The notes beneath the pieces are model-generated. The model searched no databases and was not told the DNA's origin. It worked only from the letters and a program-made list of their open reading frames with translations. 64,000 bases of DNA from Eutrigla gurnardus. Lineage: Eukaryota; Chordata; Actinopteri; Perciformes; Triglidae. The translations under genes and the position numbers were made by a program. Shown piece by piece: positions 46,930 to 59,035 of the stretch; the stretch's first letter is position 1, and every line of letters begins with the position of its first letter. Location: the NCBI GenBank assembly GCA_963514095.1, contig OY741266.1:1381501-1445500 (forward strand). The letters run 5' to 3'.

Positions 46930-47372
46930 GGTGATCAGCAATTGTATATGTTCAAACGCCTAGTGTGGAGGATATCATAAGGCCAATGAGACAATCAAAT
47001 GTAAAACACAATATTTATGATTGATGAAAGTAGGAAATCGGTCAGATTTGACCTGAACACAACAGAAAGGCTAGATGACAATGCCAGGATTCATCGGGCT
47101 CAAAGAGTGGTAGTCTGGTTCAAGCAGACATCATGTTCGCATATGGAGCGGCCACCAGAGTCCAGACCTGAACCTCATTGAGAATCTTTGGGATGTGTGG
47201 AGAGGTCTTTCACAGCAGTCTGACTGTACGGTCATCATAAGATCTTGCGATCTAGCAAAAAATGATTGCAACTCTGGACAGAAATAACAACAATGCCACA
47301 CTGAATGCGTGCCGTAATCAAAGCTTAAGGCGAAATATAGAGTGTGTGACTTTTTTGTAAATGCAGTGTACA
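46930..47372 (+). pseudogene. Tc1 remnant D
   Basis: Right part of a Tc1 element: the stretch around CCAGACCTGAACCTCATTGA encodes a PDLNLIENLWDV-like block, the Glu block of the catalytic triad. It is followed by a degenerate C-terminus and an end ending in TGCAGTGTA. The left part is missing. It abuts the Gypsy LTR, which may have inserted into it. Confidence 0.75.
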
Positions 47373-47441
47373 CGTCATTGTGACAATGGCATGTATATGT
47401 TGAGATGGAGCTGTCGTACCTTACAGTTAAAAAAATAAAAT

Positions 47442-47712
47442 ATGGTAAATGAACCTGTATTTAAATAGTGCTATTCTATTATTTTCGACTACGCAAGGCA
47501 ACTTACACTACACTCAGTCTATTAACCCGTTCACACACATTCATACACTGATGGCAGAGGAGCCGTCTGCACATCAGGATCTAATCTGACTCATTCACAC
47601 TCAGCCTTCCGGGGCCATTTGGGGTTTAGCGTCTTGTTGACAGGAGGAGCCGGGGAATCTACCCACTGATCTTTCGATTGGAGGACGACTCACTCTACCC
47701 CTGACCCACAAA
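47442..47712 (-). mobile_element. SINE, tRNA-headed, ATATAAATGG-tail family
   Basis: On the minus strand a tRNA-like head is readable (TCAGGGGTAGAGTGAGTCGT, then the B-box region GTAGATTCCCCGG). The body CAAGACGCTAAACCC and GTGTATGAATGTGTGTGAA and a tail toward 47,442 follow. This is the most complete copy of this family in the window. Confidence 0.7.
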
Positions 47713-48070
47713 TAGGCCTATCATAATAATACAGATAATATATAAGTAAATTGATAAAGTACTGAAAGAGTATTTCACTGGTAATTAAATAGGCATACAG
47801 ATAGATTAAACAGACAAATATATTCATATTTTAAACTTTGAAAATCTGTTGAAAACACATAAAAGGCAGTATGTCAAACATGTATGCAAAGAAATTTGAT
47901 TTTGTGTATCCTCCTGGCAACTACCATGTCCACGACCACTCAGCAGGTGCAGGTCTTTGGCTTTTTCCTCGTCAAATAACTGTGAAACAACTACATGGAG
48001 AAATAAAAAGCCAGTCTGGCAGTGACTTGTTATGCGCGAGTGTGACGTTGTGTTCTGAACATCCACTTAC
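47713..48070. other. Start of intron 1, no other feature
   Basis: AT-rich sequence between the SINE and the exon 1 donor. Nothing recognised. Confidence 0.6.
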
Positions 48071-48135
48071 CTGAGTGACAGGATGAGTTTCCAGGCGAGG
48101 AAGAAGCCCGCTGCGGACACCTTCTTCTTCCTCAT
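48071..48135 (-). CDS. glra3: Glycine receptor alpha subunit, exon 1 (start codon)
   Basis: A 65-nt coding exon beginning at the ATG 48,135-48,133 and ending AG|GTAAGTGG. It encodes MRKKKVSAAGFFLAWKLILS, then L and the first two bases of a Ser codon: a basic start and hydrophobic core, i.e. a secretory signal peptide. Spliced to exon 2 it gives an in-frame product of SLSVAQ followed by the mature N-terminus. It was chosen because phase, donor quality, signal peptide and exon 2 all agree. I recognise the family from exons 2 and 3, not from this exon. A transcript would be needed to exclude an alternative first exon. Confidence 0.75.
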
Positions 48136-48560
48136 CTCTCTCCAGAGGCTCGCGAACCTCCGCTGTCCTCGCGCCTCTTCAAGCTTTCAGCACCGCGAAC
48201 AGCGCTCGCGCTCCAGCTGTGGCGCGTAACTCACAAGCATACCGTAGTGATGGGAAGTCCTCCAAAACAACAACTCAGCGGCTAATTCCCATAACTGGCG
48301 CGACGAAACCAAACGGACGCGACAGAATAAATAAGTTAAGTGAAAAGAAAAGAGGAAAACAGCGGATGGTCAGCTGCTCAGATTCTGCTCTGGGCTCGTT
48401 CTGTGCCCGCGTGAAGCGCGCGGACTGACAGGCCCGCCCGCCGCGCCGGATTGGCATGAGTGGCAGACAGCTCGGCCAATCTGCGACGCTGTTGTTAATT
48501 TTCCAGTTGAGTCGCATTTGAAATTAGAAGGCCAGCGAGCCGGATCAAATTCAACACCCA
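48136..48560 (-). promoter_or_regulatory. GC-rich 5-prime UTR and promoter region
   Basis: CpG-rich compared with the rest of the window. The minus strand has a CCAAT box at 48,454-48,450. A GCCCGCCCGCCGCG stretch (about 48,432-48,445) resembles Sp1 sites. No convincing TATA box was seen, as expected for a CpG-type neuronal promoter. The transcription start is not determinable. Confidence 0.55.
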
Positions 48561-51042
48561 CCCATGCATTAATATGCCTTCTCCCCTCTCTGTGTGTGCA
48601 CGTCCCTGTAGATCACCATCCTGCTCATTTTCTTTCTCTTCTTCTTTTTTACATCTGTTTCTTTCTCCATCTGTCTCGTGCTCCCTGTGTTATTCCGCTC
48701 TGTTACGCAGGGGTCGCATGTGGTTGTAGCCTATGTTGATGACAGTTTGCCATATGGCCAATGTAGGCGGACATAGCGCTGATTAAACTTAAGGTTTACG
48801 TCAGGGGCACCCTGAGGCATGAACGGATGTACAGTCAGGACTTGGAGAGTCATAAATGCAGCTCCTTTTCAGCATCTGATAACCCAGTTGATCAGATGTG
48901 GATACAAACACCCTCAAGTCGAGCTGAAATGAAAAATGCATTTTTAACCCATGTCAGATCACATCCATGGTCATATTGTGCACATATTTAACAATATATG
49001 TTCAAAAATTACAAATATTCCCACTGATCTATTCTGAGCTATAATGTTTTGCACGCCTTGTTTTCCTAAATAGGCTTATATCCGCACAATTACACAAGCC
49101 TGCTGTAATTCTTCAGTGGCACATTTTTAAGACCATTTCTGTCATTTCTATTTGAAATAAAGAGACAGTGCTAAAGGAAATTTTCTTGGTTTATATATAA
49201 TTTCTATATTTTTATTTTCTGGCCAACAGGAATTTAGCTCTATTGAATTTGGTGATCGTTGGGTGATTCACTTTACAAACATTTTCTAAGGAGTCATGAA
49301 ACTTTGCACCCATTCAAACTTTTAATAACTTAAATTTTCCGGTGCCACTATGTATGCCAGTGCATGAATGTGTGTGTGAATGGGTGAATGTTCACATCTA
49401 GTGCACAGCCCTTTGAGGGGTCAGGAGACTGGAATGGTGCTATATAAATGCAACTCCAGTCCATTTACACCATGGCTTGCTGGGCCTGCTGTCATGCTTC
49501 ACTAAACACAATGGATTTTTGCTCTGGCATCAAACACACACTCATCCCAATACATCTTTTCTGGCTATGTTTTGCACTTTGTACCTGAGCTGTGTGTAGC
49601 TTAGATTCGCTTGGAGAACAATTTTAATAAAAGCTACACATTTTCTCTCCTGTGTCTCTCCAAGTCACACAAAGAGGTATCTTGTTTACCTGCCATGGAG
49701 GAGTCAGTCTCGCGATTCAGATGTTATACAAGACGTGAATGACATTTGGAGTGAATCCAACCCTTGGCAGTTCACAGCTTGACAAACCTCTCCTCTACAT
49801 ATCACACTATAAATAGCATGGTGTGATTGAGAGCGAGTAAAAGCCATGCTGTGTCCAATCTGCCTGAACTGATGCCTAAGAGAATACTTCCTTTTGACTG
49901 TGGAGGGAAAACTCTCTCTCTCGCTCTCTCTCTCTTGTATTATTAGTACATGATTATTGATAGTGAATTAAAACAGTTTAAACACTGATTAGCTTATGTT
50001 AAAACATGAACATGTGGTATACAACATTTTTAAGTCAAGGTCACTTCTTTTTGCAGAATATGCAGTTTTCCTGGTTATTCCAGCTGTAGTAAAAGCAACT
50101 CTTCAGCGACTGCGGTGCACAAGCAGCAGAGCCCCTTGGTAGAGATCTCCACCTCTGCTTGTAGACCGAGGGTTACAATATGGTAACCTTCATTCTATCT
50201 CACACAGGCTCCACCCTTTACTGGACTGTATGGGTACAGTAGGTGGAGCCATATGAATGCACATCCTGCCACAACAAAACATACCTGCCAAACTATATCC
50301 AAAGCACACAAACAGCTGTTCTGTGCGTCCGATGGGGGCCGTGTGTTCCACATAACATGCCAACAAAACACACTGGGCAAGGCAGACTTGTCCTTGTCCT
50401 CGCATAGGGGGAAGACAGAAAGCATCCGGCTGAATAACTCTGAACCCGAAGGAGTTCCTTTAGTTGTTAGGAACAAAGAAGGAGTTTGGTCTGGTGGTAA
50501 CCTCACCGCGGTCACCACGGAGCATTGAGCAACTAGGGTGCAGCAACAGAGCAGTTAATTCACACACTGTTGGCTGAGGTCAAAGCAAGCAGCAAAGCTC
50601 ACAACGGCTTCAGAGAGGAGCATTCCAGAGACTCATGGGGATCCTTCACTAGAGCCTCAAGACCCACCACAGTTCCCATTGTGGGTAGGAGGCACGCTGC
50701 AAGAACCGCTTCACTAGAGGTTGGACGAAAAGCACTAACAACAGCATGTTAACCATATTTTGGAAAAAAATATATAGTTTGGAACAGAGCAGACTGTGGA
50801 TAGGTGGATTATTAGAGGTGGTTTGAGAAGTCTATGAATATTTGAATTATTATTATGGTCAAAGGTCAAGGTCACTGTGATAGAACAGACATGTTTTCAG
50901 TACCCAACAATTTATACCCCAATCATGATGAAATTCCATTTCTAATCGAATCAAATGAAGTGGTTAAGACATTATATATCCATAGTCCTGTAAAAACAGC
51001 ATCAGCATCATAGAAATGGAGATTGTGACCATATATACCGCA
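48561..51042. other. Upstream gene-free region with a SINE fragment
   Basis: The 3-prime part of the ATATAAATGG-tailed SINE lies at about 49,345-49,480 (plus strand). A short CT run is at 49,913-49,935. No gene was recognised. Confidence 0.5.
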
Positions 51043-51469
51043 TGTCACGACTGTGGGTTTTTCTAGTGTTGGTTTCCTGTTTTATTTTGTAGTCCTTCTG
51101 TCTTGTGTTGTCACATGCTTTGCTCCCTGTCTGGTTTCCCTCCTTTTCTGTCTCCAGCTGTGTCTCATTGTCTCGTCAGCCTTGCCTCTCGTTCTCTCCA
51201 ATCACCATAGCCTGCCCTTGTGTTTCCACACCTGTCTGTCATTGTCCTAATCAGCTCTGGTGTATTTAGTCTGTGTGTTTCCTTTCTGTCTTTGCTCGGT
51301 CATCTGTTGTATCCCGGATGTATACCAACCACCTGACCAATAATTTTTTTTTTTCCTGTCGTGCGATTTGATTGGCTGGTTTGCACACAGACAGCAGGCT
51401 GAATTTGACGTTCACGTTAGCGGTGGTTGATGCATAGCTGCTAGTTAGCGATTGTGTCAACAGAGCGAA

Positions 51470-51784
51470 ATGGACCGATTTGTGATAGCCAAAGAGCGAA
51501 TAAGAGTGGACGATGGTGGTGGTGATTTACGGACGCAGGACAGAGTGATGACGGACTTGGAGGATGAGGATGAAAGCAAGGATGACGAAGGGGTTGTAGT
51601 AGGTGAGGAGAACAGAGAGAGGAGGAGGAGGGGAGAGGAGAAGAGAGAAAGACAGCATTGGAGAGCGAGTGATGCAGAGTTTAGAGGACAAGAAGGGAGG
51701 AAGAGGAGAGGAAGACAGGAGTGGGGAGTGAGTGAGGAGGAGAAGAAGGGAGGAAGAGGAGAGGAAGACAGGAGTGGAGAGTGA
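51470..51784 (+). pseudogene. hAT transposase N-terminal remnant, minisatellite-expanded
   Basis: The ATG at 51,470 begins MDRFVIAKERIRVDDGGG, similar to the first residues of TTF-finger hAT/ZMYM-like transposases. The frame then becomes an acidic/basic low-complexity stretch encoded by the GA-rich tandem repeat and stops at 51,784. No finger or catalytic domain remains. The family call rests on the start and the element ends. Confidence 0.5.
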
Positions 51785-52060
51785 GTGAGGAGGAGAAGAA
51801 GGGAGGAAGAGGAGAGGAAGACAGGAGTGGGGAGTGAGTGAGGAGGAGAATAAGGGAGGAAGAGGAGAGGAAGACAGGAGTGGAGAGTGAATGAGGAGGA
51901 GTTTAGAGGAGAAGAAGACTTGAGTGGAGAGTGAGTGAGGAGGAGTTTAGAGGAGAGGAAGACAGGAGTGGAGAGTGAGGAGGAGGAGTTTAGAGGAGAG
52001 GAAGACAGGAGTGGAGAGTGAAGGAGAGGAGAACAGAAGGAGAGAGAAAACATATTTAGT
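51590..52060. repeat. GA-rich minisatellite
   Basis: About seven units of 43-53 bp. Four are built on GGAGGAAGAGGAGAGGAAG and the last three on GAGTTTAGAGGAG, each with GACAGGAGTGGAGAGTGA-like ends. It is strongly purine/pyrimidine strand-biased. Confidence 0.85.
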
Positions 52061-52655
52061 GAGTTAAGAGACAGTTGTAAGAGTATACTGTATACAACTA
52101 TACACTGTGCTACAATTCTCAGTTACACTCTTGTAAATCCACAGATGTTCTCTGTGGTGGATTTGTATTGTTTTTTGTGCTTGTTGTTTGGCACTTCATT
52201 TCATTAAAAGTATTTAAATATGCTTGTGTTTGTTTTATGATAAACGTTTAGTAACATGCATTCGACAATATGTAGTGTATCAGCACGGCCACGGGAACAG
52301 TACATCTATATCTATTATAGTATTATTTGTTGGTGTCAGAATTCACTAGCACCTCCTATAAACAATCAGACCCCCTCATTGCTCCCCCAATAATAATTTT
52401 CTGGTGCCGCCGCTGCACCTGACCTGACCTGACCTGACCTGACCTGTCCTGCCTGCCTGCCTGACAGAGTTTTTCTGGATTACCATTTGTAAATTCTGTT
52501 TTTCTGTGGATTATCTTGTTCCCTTTTTTTGGATAGTGTTTTTGCCCTTGTGGTCTCCCTGAGTTTATGGACCTTTTGTTAGCTCATTATTTAACCCTTT
52601 TTTTTTACCTTCATCTACATTTGGGTCCATACCTCCTTTATTATTAGTATACCCT

Positions 52656-53784
52656 TGTATACTAATAATAGTCAGATACTGAGTTGGTGACACTAATCTT
52701 GCTCATACAGCTCACACATACGAGGAATGTGACTCTAATTGTTTTGTTTCTCTCAATGAATGTACACGCTAATAGACATACAGTAGAACAAGATAAACGA
52801 AGCTTAGTAAAGTCGAGTCAAATACATTTTATTTCTATATCTCTGTTTCACAAATGAAAAAATGGCCTCAAGGGTCTTCATTATCTGTACAGCAAACAAC
52901 ATCCTCTATCCTTAGACCCTTAACAGGGACAAGGAACCAACGAGCTGCCAATCTGTCACAGCTCATAGAGGGGGTGAGAAGGATTATCCAAGAAGGCTTT
53001 TATTTCCAGCCTGATTACAGAACTGGCATTCCTCAACAGTTTGTTGAGACTGCTGACATCCAAGTGTTGATGTCACCACACCAGCACACCACCAAGGAAA
53101 ATAGAGCTTTGGATACTACAGACTGAGGGCTGAAGGACTGTAAATTCAGTCCAAAAATTATACATTTCATACACAACAGAAAGTGGATCTCCAGGTAAAT
53201 TATACATACAAATTATTTTCATGGGGAGGTAAATGAATTAGGCTTTGTGTTTTTCAAAGGACCCTCCTCCTCTGAAGGATGCAGCTGCTGACCTGGGCCC
53301 AACTACAGTCTATGGCTGTGACTCATGTACTCATATACTGCACTCTAGTATGTTGCCAAAGTGACGTACTCTCCTCCGAACATTAGCGTGAATTTGCCCA
53401 CTGAATACTGGAGACATCACAATATATAAAGGCAGCAAGCATCACTGCTTAGCTTCCCTTTTCTCTTCAGTGAACAGGGATTTGCCCACTGACTTCCTAC
53501 ATAGCAGTCACCTAGATTTTCCCAAACAGCTACCAGCCAGTTCGCAGTCCCCACCCCCTCCTTCAGTTTATTGACAGGACTTGTCTCATGCCCATTTATT
53601 CAATTGGAGATTGTCACCTGAGATGGCGCTTCCTTCACAGAAACACAAACCAATAAATGTTACATAAAAATAGCATGAAAAATAAAATGAAACATAAACA
53701 GTCATTCATTCCTGTACTGCACATTTTTTAAAATGTGCATCAGAAGGAATGTGAACAGCAAAACACAAATAATTATCTGGGCGG
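52656..53784. other. Gene-free interval
   Basis: Nothing recognised on either strand. Confidence 0.5.
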
Positions 53785-54284
53785 TGTCACGGGTACTCAG
53801 AATGAAAGAGGTATGAACCCAAATGCAGATGAAATGTTCATTTCAATAATAAGCTATCCAAAAAATGTCCAAAAACTCAGGGAGGCCACAAGGGCAAAAA
53901 CACTATCAAAAATAAAGAACAAGTTAATCCAACGGATAAACAGAAGTCACAAACAGTAATCCAGAACAAGACCGGGAGACACAGGCAGGTCAGATCAGGT
54001 GGTGGGTATACATCTGGGGATACAACAGATACATCCGGGATACAACAGACGACCGAGCAAAGACAGAAAGGAAACACACAGACTAAATACACCAGGGCTG
54101 ATTAGGTTGACGACAGACAGGTGTGGAAACACAAGGGCAGGCTATAGTGATTGGGGAGAACAAGAGGCAAGGCTGACGAGACAATGAGACACAGCTGGGA
54201 GACAGAAAAAAGGAGGGAAACCAAGACAGAAGGACTACAAAATAAAAAAGGAAACCAACACTCCAAAAACCCACAGTCCTGACA
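53785..54284 (-). mobile_element. Solo LTR-like repeat, copy 2
   Basis: 500 bp; on the minus strand it starts TGTCAGGACTGTGGG and ends ACCCGTGACA. The 5-bp flanks GGCGG and GGCAG match at 4 of 5. No pol or gag is attached, so it is probably a solo LTR. Confidence 0.7.
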
Positions 54285-54740
54285 GGCAGATAACATGGCA
54301 TAATAACATTATACAAGATGACCTCCTCTTGTCCCCCTGGAGTCCTGTCCTGCAGTCTGCCCATCAAGAGCAGCTTGATCCAGGATCCGCAATGGAGCCA
54401 GATCTCTGTAAACATTTAGGGAAGTCAGTGATTGTTGCTGGGTTTGCCCCAAGTCTTATTTCATAACCATGATATTTTTGGTGGGACCTCAGGGTTTGTG
54501 TCGATGAAACAATTCATGAATGCAGATTCAATTTTTTTCTGAACATTCAGATTGGAGCGTTTTCTGTGTGGAAACACAGCCACGCACCTCCACAGGCGGT
54601 CTTTCCCCCTCCCCCATCTGCCTGCAGGTCTGTTTCACTGACAAGTGTCACGTACCTGTGAAATCCAGATTCCATTCTGATTGGTCAACTGCAGTGGAAG
54701 TTTTGCTTCATACCAAGCAGACCAAGTTGGCATCTCTCTC
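54285..54740. other. Gene-free interval
   Basis: Nothing recognised. Confidence 0.5.
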
Positions 54741-54890
54741 TTTCTACTGAGATGTCGACCTGAACAGAGGTCTTCACTTTCTACTGAGATGTCGACCTGA
54801 ACACAGGTCTCCTCTTTCTACTGAGATGCCGACCTGAACATAGGTCTCCTCTTTCTTCTGGGATTCCGCCCGGACAAGTGGTCTCCCCAC
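54741..54890. repeat. 37-bp minisatellite
   Basis: Three 37-bp units starting TTTCTACTGAGATG (54,741, 54,778, 54,815) and a fourth degenerate unit. Confidence 0.9.
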
Positions 54891-56083
54891 CTCCCTCTTC
54901 CTCCTGGGATTTGGACCACAGGTCTCAAGTCCCCAACCAGTGCCCTCAAAACAGCCAACAAGCTGGCTGTTGGAGCCTGCTTCTGCAACAAAGACAAGAA
55001 TTCCTAGTTGAGACGCATCTCACTAGATATTCCTCCATCCACAACTCCAAGGACAGCAACTTTCCTTCCCAGAAACCTGAAGACAGCAACCTTTCTTCAG
55101 AGGAACAACCAAGAACCAACCCTTCTTCAAGGACTGGTAACAATCTGGTGCAGCCATGAAGTGTGCGCGTGATTGTATGAAGGAGAGCGCCTGTCAATCA
55201 TCCTCCTAGTGGCAGCCCACCAAGAGCCAAAGAGGAGACTTTTTCAATAAATTAACCTAGTATTTTATAGGTTCAAATAGACACAAAATCTCGTTTTTAT
55301 TCATTCAACTGGTAGTCCGTTTTGCTCAAATAGAAATAGCGGCCTGTCTCCAATTCGGGCCTCCTTCCAATAAAGGCCTAGGCCGTGATGCGCTTGAGTA
55401 AATAAAGGCCCGGGCCTATATTAGAGGATTTACGGGACACTAATTATACACATATGTGACCAGCCACGGCAAAACCAGGAAAAAGTTGACCTTCGGGGCA
55501 TTTTGAGTTATTCACAGATTCTGAAAGTGTAGTTTCTAGCTTTCCAATGATGTCTAACACATGGAAATCTGATAATATTTGACGAAGTTGTGGCCATTTG
55601 AATGTATGCTTCTCTGAAAACCATTCACTGAGAAAACTGGCCTGAAAGATTTGCAAATCTCACCTCACCTCACCTGGCCAGAAAGGAAACACAATGGTGC
55701 TCATTTGCATCTCATTCAGATAAGCCCTCCCCCCTACAGATGGCACTCAGTAATATCTGGTATCTGTTAGCCTGCAGGGCAGAAAGTATTGTAGTGGTTT
55801 AAACAATGGTTATCAAAAGCAGTTATCATGTAGGTAATGTTGATGTAGTGTTATTTTCGTAGTAAGCACTTTACTGGACTGATCAGAATTAGAAGGTACT
55901 TTATTGAAATGGAAATGCTTAAAGTGTACAATTTAAACATTGGAGGAAAAAAAATCCTACAGTACAGTCAGTACTAGAATTAAGTGAATTTAGTCCAGGC
56001 CCATTCTCCTCAAAGTGTTTGATTATATCCGTCAGGGTGTCTTTGCAAATTCTGAAAAAGAAAACAAAGAAGTTTCACATCAT
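54891..56083. other. Unassigned segment
   Basis: An open frame 54,878-55,159 is Ser/Gln-rich without a domain. AATAAA occurs near 55,245, and short CACCT repeats at about 55,658-55,676. Possibly an LTR-like repeat, unproven. Confidence 0.35.
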
Positions 56084-57579
56084 GGGCCCTAGTTTCGTAC
56101 ACCAGGCGCAGTCGGGGGGCAGCGCACCTGCGCCACACCTACGGGGTATGTCCGCCTGGACTTTGCAAGTTTTGTGCACGGTGCAGTCGGGCGCAGGCAT
56201 GCCTCCCGTCACTCCCACCCCCGCAAGTGGGAAAGAGGGAGGAGAGAAGGCGTGAGTGGGAGACGAGGAGGAGACAAGGCGTGGAGTGGGATTAACACAG
56301 CCGATTCAGATCTTCACCAATCAAATGAGCTCCTCTCCTCACCTTTAATGCGCCGAGGCGAGGTGCAGTGCAAGTTTCGTCACTTGACAACCGAATGACT
56401 GAAGCAGCGCCTGCGCTCCCACCACGCGCATCACGCGCTGTGCGTAGGGCACCAAGTGCTGAGGGGGCACCAAAAATATTATGAAAAATCATCATAGTCA
56501 TAATAATTATAATGCCGATATTATATCACTATAGAAATTGTAGGCACATTTTAGGTATGTCTATCACCAAACAGGGTAAGGGCGCACAGCAGTAGACATA
56601 ATGGTGGCGAGAACCCGGTGCCTGCACGAGCCGGCCGGGCCATTCATCATCATCATCACCGTCTTCATCATCTGCACTCCACAGCTGCACCGGATTCCCC
56701 GTCCAACACCAGAACGGCGGGACACCGGGACCTGGCGCGCCGCTCAGACCAGCTGCAGCCCCATCTCCAGTTCCAGCTCACGGCAAAGTTGCGCGTTTCT
56801 CCACGGACAACAGGCTGCCGAGGCGCGAGACCAGCACGAGTTGCTGTATTTTTTTGTAAAGATTTCTTCAGGCATAGACGCATTTTATTAGCAGTGGATG
56901 GATATGAAAAACAGGAGAGAGAGGGAGGTGTGACATGCAGCAAAAGACCTTCGAACAGGATTCGAACCGGGGTCGGCGGCGTATGCGTACGTGTAATATA
57001 CATGGCATGCGCTCTAACAATTCCGCCACCTGCACGCCCCTAAATCACTGTTTTTCGGGTAGGGGGCATCATAGAGGAATTCTGCTTAGGGCACCAAAAT
57101 AGCTAGCGGCGGCGCTGGACAGAAGACAGCAGCAGCAGCGCCAGACGGCCAAACTTTTTCCAGGATGAAACTGATGTTTTGGTCCGAGAGGTCCAAGTTT
57201 CAGCTGTGTTAATTCAGTCAGGCTGAGTTTCCGTTACGTGTGCCATCTGCCTTTGATCTGACGTCAGATGTGACAGGACAATCTATATAGATATAAATTC
57301 ACGTGTTCATTCAATTAGTTGCATTATATAGTGTTTGTTGTGATTATTTATTGCATTTAAATGTGCCTGGAACTGTGGAAAACTGCCTGTGAGGTCTTGG
57401 TGATGTGAGTCCACTGCGCCAAGCTGAATATGTGACGCCTCCCCCAGCTGAGCCGCCAGACCCATTTTGGCGCAGGCGATCCACCAAACTGCCAAACTGA
57501 CCATGCGCAAGGCTGCACTGGTCGAAACTTGCATTGCACCGGCTCCACCACCCTGCGCTGCGCCACGAAACTAGGGCCC
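56084..57579 (+). mobile_element. GGGCCC-ended element, copy 3, holding a SINE
   Basis: Ends GGGCCCTAGTTTCGT and ACGAAACTAGGGCCC. The left half matches copy 2. The right part (57,175-57,579) matches the left arm of the palindromic copy 1. A tRNA-derived SINE lies within it. Confidence 0.8.
56850..57043 (-). mobile_element. tRNA-derived SINE, family of 59.4 kb
   Basis: Minus strand: GCAGGTGGCGGAATTGTTAG (A-box region), GGTTCGAATCCTG (B box), then TGCTGCATGTCAC and AATAAAATGCGTCTATGCC. It lies inside GGGCCC copy 3. Confidence 0.85.
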
Positions 57580-57761
57580 AATGTCTCCATAACAGCAGGC
57601 GTGCTAACCTGTATTGTCTCCCCAAAATAAAAGAAAACCATGGAAGTGTGGTAGCAAGTCTGCACCTCTGAAGCTGTGGAAGTGACGCCGTGGTAGCCAC
57701 CTGCCAATCACAAGGTAACCCCGCCCTAAAGCATACCCTGCTTTATGGTCTATTGACCCGG

Positions 57762-59035
57762 CTGCTGCTGGCTCTCCATCACTTCTCATCCTTCTCGACC
57801 TCACCGCAGATTTTGACACAGTGGACCACCACATCCTCCTACACCGCCTCCACTCCTCCATTGGACTCTCTGACACTACCCTGGCCTGGTTCACATCATA
57901 TCTCACGGACAGAACAGAGTATGTATCCCTGGGTGGGGCTAAATCGGACACACACTCTGTCACCTGTGGTGTCCAAGGATCAGTCCTTGGCCCCACCCTC
58001 TTCACGCTGTACATGCTCCCCCTTGGTCGTGTCATCAACCGGCATGGAATATCTTTCCACTGCTACGCTGATGACACCCAACTCTATATCAAAACAAATC
58101 CAACCCCCTCTGCAGCCCTTTCCACACTTTCCACCTGCCTGGAGGAGATAAAGGCATGGCTGACGGCTAACTTCCTGCAAATAAATAGCTCAAAAACGGA
58201 AGCCATTCTTGTTGGCACTCCACACCAGACCCGGTCATCCACTATCACCAGCTTCACCTTCTCCGGCCATGACATCCACCTCTCATCCTCAGTCACAAAC
58301 CTCGGTGTCAGAATGGACCCTCACCTGACTTTTGAGGCCCACATTAAACATCTGTGCAAAACCTCCTTCTTCCACCTCAGGAACATTGCAAAACTCTGCC
58401 CCATACTCACTCTCCCCGATGCCGAAAAACTTGTCCACACCTTTGTCTCCTCCAGGCTGGACTACTGCAACGCACTCCTCATCGGGATCCCCAGCAAGAA
58501 CATCCAGCAGCTGCAGTACAGCTGCCAGGATCCTGATGGGGGTGCGGAAGTACCACGACATCACACCCATCCTCAAATCCCTCCACTGGCTTCCTGTCCA
58601 GTACAGGATTGAATTCAAAATGTCCCTTCTGTCCCACCAGTGCCTCCATGGAACTGTCCCCCTATACCTCAAACAACTGATCACCCCCCATTCCTCCTCA
58701 CGCCATCTCCGCTCTGGACAAGCCCACCTCCTCCAGCCTCGAACAATGGGCGACCGCGCCTTCTGTTCAGCCGCACCCAGTCTGTGGAATGCACTTCCTG
58801 TCCATCTAAGGGCCCCACAGACTGTGGACTCCTTTAAAAAAGGCCTTTAAACTCATCTTTTTAGAAAAGCCTATGGCTAAACTGCTATTTTAATGTTTAC
58901 TCTGCTAGTTTTAAAGTCTATTATGCTGTTTTTTATCCTTTTTTGTTGTCGTTTTATGTGCATTGTAGCACTTTGAGGTCACTGAGCTGATGTAAAGTGT
59001 GTTATAAATAAAATGTATTATTAATTTATTTATTA
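57762..59035 (+). pseudogene. L2-clade LINE, 5-prime truncated
   Basis: Starts inside reverse transcriptase with DFDTVDHHILLHRL (first catalytic Asp region). It continues VQGSVLGPTLFTLYMLPLG, HCYADDTQLYI (YADD), LGVRMDPHLTFEAHI, SSRLDYCNALLIGIP and LHWLPVQYRIEFK. An indel near 58,520-58,545 shifts the frame. The 3-prime end is an AATAAAATGTATTATT tail. It is dead by truncation and frameshift. It resembles the L2 copy at 34.8 kb but is distinct. Confidence 0.92.

Larger units (their letters stand above)
17529..48070 (-). other. Intron 1 of the glycine receptor gene, about 30.5 kb
   Basis: The donor GTAAGTGG at 48,070 and the acceptor at 17,529-17,530 bound an intron that holds two SINE families, three Tc1 elements, hAT and Harbinger MITEs, L2 fragments and the Gypsy/tyrosine-recombinase nest. 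No further exon of the gene was recognised inside. Exon joining is inferred from frame and family match, not from a transcript. Confidence 0.8.
51338..52415 (+). mobile_element. Non-autonomous hAT with 8-bp TSD
   Basis: Exact 8-bp duplication CACCTGAC at 51,330-51,337 and 52,416-52,423. The right end read inward is CAGCGGCGGCACCAG. The left end, CAATAATTTT, is poorly matched. The interior has a short transposase start and a GA-rich minisatellite. Confidence 0.8.
51043..52655 (+). mobile_element. Solo LTR-like repeat, copy 1, holding a hAT
   Basis: Starts TGTCACGACTGTGGG and matches, as the reverse complement, 53,785-54,284. It is interrupted by the hAT at 51,338-52,415. After the insertion an expanded GACCT tandem run precedes the rest, and the last part is degraded by about 52,655. 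The TG start and CA end of the intact copy suggest a Ty3/Gypsy-type LTR. No internal region was found. Confidence 0.65.

Noticed and set aside
51457..52053. 198-residue Ser/Leu-rich minus-strand ORF
   Set aside because: It is the complement of a GA-rich minisatellite.
51590..52060. CRISPR-like array of repeats
   Set aside because: Units are contiguous and purine-rich with no unique spacers, in a vertebrate genome; it is a minisatellite.
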